From positions 1 through 40,428 of the IMG/VR virus record IMGVR_UViG_3300047334_000141: DNA of 40,428 nucleotides; one strand, 5' to 3'. Each line of letters begins with the position of its first letter. The first letter of the stretch is position 1. This stretch comes from a virus. Shown piece by piece: positions 34,651 through 40,428 of the stretch. Both the position numbers and the translations under genes were made by a program. The notes under the pieces were generated by a model. The model was not told where the DNA came from, ran no database searches, and worked only from the letters and a program-made list of their open reading frames with translations.

Positions 34651-35121
34651 TTAATATAATTTAGTCCATTTTTTAATTAATGGAGAATTTGCCACATCGC
34701 CAGGAGTAACTAATTCGGGCCAAGGAAATATTTTGATACCACATTCGTCTAATTTTTCCGATATCAACTCTGAACAAATATATTGTCTACGTGTTACTGA
34801 ATATGAAATTGGAATTTTAAACATTAATCTTATAAATAAAACCAAGATTTCTGTCCAAGAATATTTATCATTCATACTCCAATTAATTTTTTGTATTAAT
34901 ATAGATTCATTTGGTTGTGGTTCAATATCTGCTAATAAAACTTCACCATCAAAATTAGCATAACTAGAAACTGGAATAGAATGCACTCCGTAAGTCATAA
35001 CTGATTCATAGACCATTTGAGTATCTTCAAAATAGAATCCACAATGTGTATATTCTGACTTGGTAACAAACTTTATAAGTTGACTTAAAAAGTCATGACC
35101 TTTGCAAAAAAGTAATTTCAC
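34651..35121 (-). CDS. YiiX-like (permuted NlpC/P60) cysteine hydrolase
   Basis: 156 residues. The GTG start at 35121 is chosen because AAGGAG lies 8 bases upstream, within the end of the 55-residue gene. The order His26 (YTHCGFY), Glu39 (VYES), then Cys116 (QYICSELIS) is that of circularly permuted papain-like YiiX/YebB hydrolases, in which the His precedes the Cys. The late TPGDVANSP motif also fits. A hydrophobic stretch (EILVLFIRLMF) lies within the fold rather than as a clear membrane anchor. Family members act on peptide, amide or lipid bonds. The substrate here is unknown, and either a virion-associated amidase or a lysis role is possible. It differs from the NlpC/P60 domain in the hub. 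Confidence 0.75.
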   Translation of the reverse strand: MKLLFCKGHDFLSQLIKFVTKSEYTHCGFYFEDTQMVYESVMTYGVHSIPVSSYANFDGEVLLADIEPQPNESILIQKINWSMNDKYSWTEILVLFIRLMFKIPISYSVTRRQYICSELISEKLDECGIKIFPWPELVTPGDVANSPLIKKWTKLY

Positions 35122-35124
35122 GGC

Positions 35125-35292
35125 TTACTCCTTTGGATTTTTCTCCAAATTCGCGATTGCTTCATTTGCGACAACATGGTCACGGACTAAAAGCAATGCA
35201 GCTTTAATAGCAGGAAACGTTTTTGTATCACATAATTTTAAGATACCATCAAAAAGTTCTGTGATTTCTTTACCTAACTCAGTTTTTTCCAT
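35125..35292 (-). CDS. Small 55-residue protein, unknown
   Basis: ATG at 35292 with an AGAGGAT site 5 bases upstream, TAA at 35125. The product is a compact helical protein (MEKTELGKEITELFDGILKL, then CDTKTFPAIKAALLLVRDHV, then VANEAIANLEKNPKE). Its final codons carry the AAGGAG ribosome-binding site of the next gene, so the two are coupled. It fills the gap between the short adhesin-domain gene and the hydrolase gene almost exactly. The helical pattern could suit a chaperone, an inhibitor or an immunity-like partner of the adjacent hydrolase, but nothing in the sequence proves that. Confidence 0.75.
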   Translation of the reverse strand: MEKTELGKEITELFDGILKLCDTKTFPAIKAALLLVRDHVVANEAIANLEKNPKE

Positions 35293-35305
35293 AATTATCC
35301 TCTTC

Positions 35306-35734
35306 TTAAAATAGAATTTGTGAACCTACTACTCTTGATAATTCCGCTTGAACTTCTTGTTGAGTCAACACTGTTATATCTCCTGGTAAAGAATTTAAAA
35401 ATATTGACTCAGTTGTTTTGATTAACATTTCTCCTGCATAAATGTCTCCCGCAGGATAAACAATTGCAAAATATGGAGTATTTAAATATACACCATATTT
35501 TGGATAAGGTTGACCATTTATAAAATTAGTTGTGCTTACAGGCATTCTATAATATATACCATATTGAAATCCAGTTGAAACATTATTACTAATAGTTGGC
35601 GAATTTACATTGTATATATAAACTTGTGGAGCTAACGGTGGACAATATCCAGATTCATCATACCATTTATCAAAAGCAATATTATTGCTATCAATTAATC
35701 CTAAAGAAATAATATTAAAAGATGGTGTAGACAT
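35306..35734 (-). CDS. Stand-alone copy of the lectin protein's C-terminal domain
   Basis: 142 residues; the ATG overlaps the stop of the 915-residue gene (TAATG). It aligns by eye with residues about 783-915 of that protein: both contain an (I)xxLGLxxS start, a PxxPxVYIY / PIIIPIGYVY segment, then (G)xYYR(M/V)PV(S/D)TT, PKY, an (F)xIVYP / STFVYP strand, GxMLxK and a closing SLP-x-DI-x-L-x-x-(Q)-V-x-A-x-L motif. I infer a tandem duplication giving a free copy of this beta-rich domain, perhaps a cap, trimerisation unit or separately docked decoration. There is no catalytic motif. Confidence 0.75.
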   Translation of the reverse strand: MSTPSFNIISLGLIDSNNIAFDKWYDESGYCPPLAPQVYIYNVNSPTISNNVSTGFQYGIYYRMPVSTTNFINGQPYPKYGVYLNTPYFAIVYPAGDIYAGEMLIKTTESIFLNSLPGDITVLTQQEVQAELSRVVGSQILF

Positions 35735-38481
35735 TAAAACACGAATATTTCATGAGCATAAGTAATCAAGTCTGCAACAACTTGAGTTCCCGAAAGTTGA
35801 ATTATATCATTAGGTAATGAACCTGTATAAGATGATGATTTTACCAACATCAATCCATTATATTCACTTGTTGAAGGATAAACAAAAGTACTAATTGGAT
35901 AAGTAAAATTATTAAAATATTTTGGAATAATTTGATTATCAACTACCATTGTAGTATCTACAGGTACTCTATAATAATTTCCTGGCGCAAAAGCCGAAGT
36001 ACTTCCGTAAACATAACCAATTGGTATAATAATTGGAGCATTAGGAGTTGGACAAATTCTAGTTTGTTGTAATATATTTAAATAATCTAGTCTTAAAGAT
36101 TCTTCTAACCCAAGAGGAACTATTTGAAAATTAGAAATTCCACTAGAAGGAGCATCAATTAATTTTCCAGCAACAACATTTAAAATATTGTAATCTAATA
36201 ATTGAGGAATATAATCAAGCTGATTAGTATATGTTATATATGCATATCCTAACTCAAACATAGTAACTGGATTAAATTGAGAAGCATAATCAAATAAAGT
36301 AACTAATTTAATATAACCGTTAAATAATTGCGTTCCATCATAAAAAGCTCCAATAGATGAATTTGTTTGAACCATTGAAGAATCTTGTGATGGGTTACTT
36401 GTATGATAACTAAATGCTTGTTGGTTATATATTTGATTTCCATCTACATAAATATTTAAGTTATACGTAACATTAGTAGAATTAAATCCTGCTGCATTTC
36501 CAGAAGCTTGATAATAACCTTTTGTATATTGAAAAGCTATAAAATGGTCTTGTCCATCCATTACATTTGAACCAACAATATTAAAACTAACTGGTCCTGA
36601 ATAATTTGAAGAATTTTCTTGATAAAATCCCAAATTACCAAAATCATCAACATACATACCTGCATTATTAATATAAACAAGCATTCCACCGCCTGTATTT
36701 GGAGCTATTGCTCTCATCCAAAAAGTAATCCAACCACTAAGAAAATAAACACCTAATTCATTCCCTGAACCAGGATAATTCACTCTATTAGAAGAACTAC
36801 CCGTATAAACTATTTGATTACCAATATCCACAAATCCCGTTAAAGGTGTTGAGTTAAATTCATAAGCGGAATAAAATTCTGCTGATTGTGCCGATGTACC
36901 AAAAGCAGTTCCAGTTGCACCAAGAGTAACTGTATTTATTACATTTGCATTGTAATTATTACCAGAAATATCATAAGCAATGGTTCCATTTGTTTCTTGC
37001 AATGGATAAAAAGCAATGGGGTCTAAATTATTAACATACAATATATATTGCTTTGAAGGTGAAGTAGGTATAAAATTATTTAAGGAATGCAAATATATAG
37101 TTGAATCTGATAATGCAGTTTCGTATAGAGCAACATATTCTAAATTACCATTAAAAGTATCTGGTCTTTGAGGGTAATTATCTCCTATTACAAATCCAGT
37201 TGTGCCATTGTAACCAGTGATAGCTCCTGTATATGTTAATGAATTATCCAAAATTCCATTAACATATATTTTCATAGTTGCGCCATCATAAGTGCAAGCA
37301 ACATAATATTTTGTATTTAAATTAAAAACAGTGTTAGAGGTAACATTTTGTGCATTTGAGAAACCAACATAAAATGTAATAGTTCCATTTGGATTAATAT
37401 TAATTTGAAAACCATAAGTAGTAGAACCAGCCAAGTAACCAACACCAAGTAATCCTACTAAACCATTTGGGTAAGCTTTTAATTTTATAAACCATTCAAT
37501 TGTTAAATCTGATGTTGGTTGAATATAAGAGCTTTGAACTGATGTAACTAATTTAGAAGCAGAATAAGCACCACCTGGCATACTTAAAGATGTTGTTGTA
37601 TCACCTTCAGAAGTTACTAATTCTGTTGAACCTAAAGTTAAAGAAGAACCTACTGTTCCATTTAAACCATAAGGACCATAATCAATCGCAAATGGATATC
37701 CAATTGGGTCACCTAACGGCCAAAACAATAAAGGATTTGATTGTTGAACTAATTGTTCATAATTTGAATTTAAATAACCTAAAGCAATTTTAGAATGTGC
37801 GGCAATAGTAGTTGAAGATAAAGCATAATTATAAATAGCAGTATCTTGAATACTTCCAGGTGCTGAATTAGGACCACCAACAATGTTTCCGTTTCCGATA
37901 GCAAAGCCATGAATACCATCATATCCACCAATAGGACCTGAATAAGCAGTGCTATTATCTAATACACCATCAATATAAATTTTTATTGTAGACCCATCAA
38001 AAGTTCCAGCAATATGATAAGTCTGACCTGATATCAAATTTGTGTTTGAAGTTATGTATGCAGACGTATATGCAGACGTATAATCTACATAAAATTGAAT
38101 TTGACCATTTGGTAATTGGGCAATAGCAGGTCCATTAGTTGAATGGTTTGCACCAATGGAAACTATATTTGGCCCACCACTTGGTGAAAATCCATTAGGT
38201 TGATAAACGAATTCCAAAGTTATATATTGAGTTAATTCAAGTCTTGAATCAAATACAGATTGAACAAGTTTGTTTACATTATTAGGATTACCAGGCATTG
38301 ATAATGATGTACGACTATCAGAACCCAAAATAGGAGTGCTACCCAAAGTAAAAGCAGAACCAACAGTACCATTCAAGCCAAATGAACCATAATCGGTAAC
38401 TTGACTAGAACCTACTGATTCATTTAATTGCCAATAAAGCACTGGATTAGCAGTCAAAACTGCTGCACTATATACGGACAT
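35734..38481 (-). CDS. Three-fold LamG/concanavalin A-like lectin virion protein
   Basis: 915 residues; AGGAG lies 6 bases before the ATG. Two strongly similar LamG-like domains are at about 9-236 and 243-468: each has YWQLNE/FWPLGD near its start, a YGxxGLNGTVGSxxTLGS repeat, a FDGSTIKIYIDGVLDNS / YDGATMKIYVNGILDNS core and a final IYNYALS / LYETALS turn. A more diverged third copy lies at about 480-735 (FYPLQETNG, NIYVDGNQIY). Residues 783-915 are the domain duplicated in the next gene. LamG/laminin-G folds bind glycans, so I infer host-surface or particle decoration. It sits upstream of the neck genes, away from the baseplate fibre cluster. Only the edge of a promoter or terminator region separates it from the 617-residue gene. 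Confidence 0.82.
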   Translation of the reverse strand: MSVYSAAVLTANPVLYWQLNESVGSSQVTDYGSFGLNGTVGSAFTLGSTPILGSDSRTSLSMPGNPNNVNKLVQSVFDSRLELTQYITLEFVYQPNGFSPSGGPNIVSIGANHSTNGPAIAQLPNGQIQFYVDYTSAYTSAYITSNTNLISGQTYHIAGTFDGSTIKIYIDGVLDNSTAYSGPIGGYDGIHGFAIGNGNIVGGPNSAPGSIQDTAIYNYALSSTTIAAHSKIALGYLNSNYEQLVQQSNPLLFWPLGDPIGYPFAIDYGPYGLNGTVGSSLTLGSTELVTSEGDTTTSLSMPGGAYSASKLVTSVQSSYIQPTSDLTIEWFIKLKAYPNGLVGLLGVGYLAGSTTYGFQININPNGTITFYVGFSNAQNVTSNTVFNLNTKYYVACTYDGATMKIYVNGILDNSLTYTGAITGYNGTTGFVIGDNYPQRPDTFNGNLEYVALYETALSDSTIYLHSLNNFIPTSPSKQYILYVNNLDPIAFYPLQETNGTIAYDISGNNYNANVINTVTLGATGTAFGTSAQSAEFYSAYEFNSTPLTGFVDIGNQIVYTGSSSNRVNYPGSGNELGVYFLSGWITFWMRAIAPNTGGGMLVYINNAGMYVDDFGNLGFYQENSSNYSGPVSFNIVGSNVMDGQDHFIAFQYTKGYYQASGNAAGFNSTNVTYNLNIYVDGNQIYNQQAFSYHTSNPSQDSSMVQTNSSIGAFYDGTQLFNGYIKLVTLFDYASQFNPVTMFELGYAYITYTNQLDYIPQLLDYNILNVVAGKLIDAPSSGISNFQIVPLGLEESLRLDYLNILQQTRICPTPNAPIIIPIGYVYGSTSAFAPGNYYRVPVDTTMVVDNQIIPKYFNNFTYPISTFVYPSTSEYNGLMLVKSSSYTGSLPNDIIQLSGTQVVADLITYAHEIFVF

Positions 38482-38497
38482 TTACACTCCTACTAAA

Positions 38498-38524
38498 AGG
38501 CCCGCAAGTCTGACTTACGGGCCT
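38498..38524 (-). terminator. GC-rich terminator-like hairpin between two adhesin genes
   Basis: The minus strand pairs AGGCCCGTAAGT with ACTTGCGGGCCT around a CAG loop, 12 pairs including one U-G, followed by TTTAG (UUUU counting the stem end). On the plus strand the same position is an A-C mismatch, so pairing favours the minus-strand RNA. It lies 5 bases after the 617-residue gene's stop and 16 bases before the lectin gene's start, so termination or attenuation between them is likely. Confidence 0.7.
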
Positions 38525-38529
38525 GCTTT

Positions 38530-40383
38530 TTATGCTACTCTAAATGCCGGGTAATATATTCCTACGTAACCTGCAAAATAATTACTAAAGTCTCTTACAT
38601 TATTTGGTATATATATTTTATATGTTGCAGCATTGTAAGTAAAAGTATCGTGATTGTTCAAAACTGCTGATATACCACTTGGGAACAAAATCATATCTGG
38701 ACAAGTTCCTCTAAAACCAGCACTATTATTGATTCCAGAAGCTCCACCACCATCTACAAAACTCATCACAATACCATCATAATTGTTTGTAAATTTATTA
38801 ATATATGGGAATGAATTATATGTACCAGTACCGCCACTTTGAGGATTAACTGGCATTAAATTAAAAAGTTTTTGATTTACAGTATTTGTATAATCTCTTA
38901 AAACAAGCCATTCTGCGCCATAATTTTGAGTATTATCTTGGTCAGAACTTATTACATATGGTTTGTCTGTTGAACTAATTGGAGTAATTTTACCTACAAA
39001 AACAACATATTCTTCAAAAGTACTAATTGTTGAGTCTCCAACCAATGATAATGCAATATGGTCGGCATAAGTATGAACTCTATAAGAAACGTTTACAATA
39101 TTTGCTTGTGAAGCACTATAAAAATTACAAGCTCTATATCTAAAGTTATAGAATTTTGAAGTTCCAGCAATTCCTAACCCATTTGTCGGAACAGAACAAT
39201 CGTTTTGGAACAAAGCATGAGTTTGGTCATCATAGTACTCTAATATTCCAACATTTACTGCTGAATTAGCATTTGTATTTATATTAAATTCTGCATAAAT
39301 GAATTCATTTGCATTTTGTCCCGAACTAAAATAAATATTAGAAGTTAAATATGTATTTGATGATTGAAAAAATAAAGTTTGATTAAATACATTTGACCAA
39401 CCAGTTGACGCAGTTACTTTATAATAGTAAGTTCCACTTGGTAAATTTCCCGTGCTATAAATTTGATAACATAAACTATTAAAATTGCCACCATTGACTT
39501 GTGCCCAACCATTAATTGTTGATACTGGTTGAGCAGAACCTGTCCAAGCTGTATTAATAGCCGGTGTTACAGCAGTATTTCCTGCGGTTTGTGATAACAT
39601 TGCTACATTTATATATTTACCACTACCAATTGTATTTGCAGAATCATCTAAACTAATTACAATGTGATATAAATTTCCAACAGTCAATGAAACTGGAGAA
39701 GAAAAAACAAACGGAGTATATGCACCATTAACTTGAAAATGATTCATGTTAGCAATAGCCACAGTTGCAGAACCAAGAGGAGTTGTTCCATAAGATGCTG
39801 GAACATTATAATTACCGTTATTAGATTGATTTTCATAAGAAGTTCCATAAATAGAAACAATAATGTTTCCGCCTGGAACACCAGTAATATCTAACGGCAA
39901 ATCAATTTCCGTCAACAATGCATGATTAGCGAAAAACGGTTGTGCTACAGTTTGATTATAACCAATACCATAAAAAGCATTTGATGCACTGGCTGATTGT
40001 GAAAGAAAACTACTTCCTGATGAAGAAGCGGTTAATACACCAGTTGGAGAATTAGGTAATGCATACAAACTACCAGTGGCACCAGTTGGAGCGGCTGTCG
40101 TGGTAATTAAAAAACTACCATCATCGTGAAACATTGTTCTATTACCAGGAATTTGAGTTAAAAATGTCTCAACTCCTGTTGAAGTTCCACGGTAAATATT
40201 CCAAGCTGATGGTATTAAACCACTTCCTACTCCAGGCAATGTTAAAGTAACAAAAGACTCACTGCCACTCAAAGTGGCAGAAGCCTCGTTTGAAGGTCCC
40301 GTTTGTCCCAACGGATTAGTAATAGCAGTTTGCAAAGTACTTAAAAGACTTGAAACTCTAACTGTTCCTTCTGTATATGACAT
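38530..40383 (-). CDS. Large beta-rich surface/adhesin protein with FN3-like N-terminus
   Basis: 617 residues; AGGAG lies 7 bases before the ATG. Residues about 27-97 resemble a fibronectin type III domain (SNEASATLSG, then SAWNIYRGTSTG). Residues 130-262 look like a beta-sandwich with QPFFANHALLTEIDLPLDI, then VIVSIYG-type and TVGNLYHIVISL strands, reminiscent of choice-of-anchor or carbohydrate-binding modules. The C-terminal half is beta-rich with several aromatic turns and ends near FAGYVGIYYPAF. There is no catalytic motif or signal peptide. It heads the visible transcript and is followed by a hairpin terminator. I infer a capsid or collar decoration or a host-binding protein. Confidence 0.65.
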   Translation of the reverse strand: MSYTEGTVRVSSLLSTLQTAITNPLGQTGPSNEASATLSGSESFVTLTLPGVGSGLIPSAWNIYRGTSTGVETFLTQIPGNRTMFHDDGSFLITTTAAPTGATGSLYALPNSPTGVLTASSSGSSFLSQSASASNAFYGIGYNQTVAQPFFANHALLTEIDLPLDITGVPGGNIIVSIYGTSYENQSNNGNYNVPASYGTTPLGSATVAIANMNHFQVNGAYTPFVFSSPVSLTVGNLYHIVISLDDSANTIGSGKYINVAMLSQTAGNTAVTPAINTAWTGSAQPVSTINGWAQVNGGNFNSLCYQIYSTGNLPSGTYYYKVTASTGWSNVFNQTLFFQSSNTYLTSNIYFSSGQNANEFIYAEFNINTNANSAVNVGILEYYDDQTHALFQNDCSVPTNGLGIAGTSKFYNFRYRACNFYSASQANIVNVSYRVHTYADHIALSLVGDSTISTFEEYVVFVGKITPISSTDKPYVISSDQDNTQNYGAEWLVLRDYTNTVNQKLFNLMPVNPQSGGTGTYNSFPYINKFTNNYDGIVMSFVDGGGASGINNSAGFRGTCPDMILFPSGISAVLNNHDTFTYNAATYKIYIPNNVRDFSNYFAGYVGIYYPAFRVA

Positions 40384-40428
40384 TTAACTCTCCTAGAGCT
40401 TATAGATTTGGATTAATCAACGAGAATG
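40384..40428 (-). promoter_or_regulatory. Leader of the 617-residue gene (window edge)
   Basis: 45 bases before the ATG at 40383. It holds a CTAGGAGAG ribosome-binding site 5 bases upstream of the start. The rest is AT-rich and too short to judge a promoter or the end of a preceding gene. Confidence 0.5.

Noticed and set aside
38050-38085. Short direct repeat (TATGCAGACGTA twice) in the LamG gene
   Set aside because: Simply encodes a repeated TSAY; in-frame slippage within a gene, not a mobile or regulatory repeat.

Overview
The window is a contiguous piece of a large, AT-rich double-stranded DNA phage (or prophage) genome with a contractile tail. It has a tail sheath gene followed by a tail tube gene, a frameshifted tail-assembly chaperone, a tape measure protein, a hub with cell-wall hydrolase domains, an OB-fold spike, a gp25-like wedge and a baseplate J-like protein. 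Every gene I accept is on the minus strand, so transcription runs from the right end of the window to the left. No host genes, integrase, tRNA or CRISPR array are visible. Many genes have good Shine-Dalgarno sequences, but the host cannot be named from this sequence.

Layout in the direction of transcription (right to left). (1) 40383-34651: a large beta-rich surface protein, a three-fold LamG-like lectin protein, a short paralogue of that protein's C-terminal domain, a 55-residue gene and a YiiX-like (permuted NlpC/P60) cysteine hydrolase. (2) 34640-28693: neck and tail-completion region, made of a 283-residue protein, an Ig plus helical neck candidate, a disordered charged protein, an inserted GIY-YIG homing endonuclease, a four-cysteine virion protein, an HK97-gp10-like protein and a tail-terminator candidate. 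(3) 28560-22351: sheath, tube, chaperones gpG and gpGT (with a clear A_AAA_AAA -1 frameshift site) and tape measure. (4) 22347-11382: baseplate core, made of a tube-initiator or hub-associated protein, a 1345-residue hub with lytic transglycosylase-like and NlpC/P60 domains, the spike, a repeat protein, gp25-like and J-like wedges. (5) 11378-1: a 1552-residue baseplate-peripheral protein and two giant paralogous fibre-like proteins, the second cut off by the left edge of the window.

The genes form one virion-assembly programme: neck, tube and sheath, chaperone-guided tube polymerisation on the tape measure, baseplate and spike, then receptor-binding appendages. Expression may be graded by hairpins: a strong intrinsic terminator lies between tube and chaperone, and another between the first two adhesin genes. 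The points most worth a second look are in-frame coding-like extensions behind the TAA stops of two adjacent neck genes, the duplicated adhesin modules, the two kinds of papain-like hydrolase, and small genes that are easily missed. I found no convincing non-virion system such as a defence island in this window.
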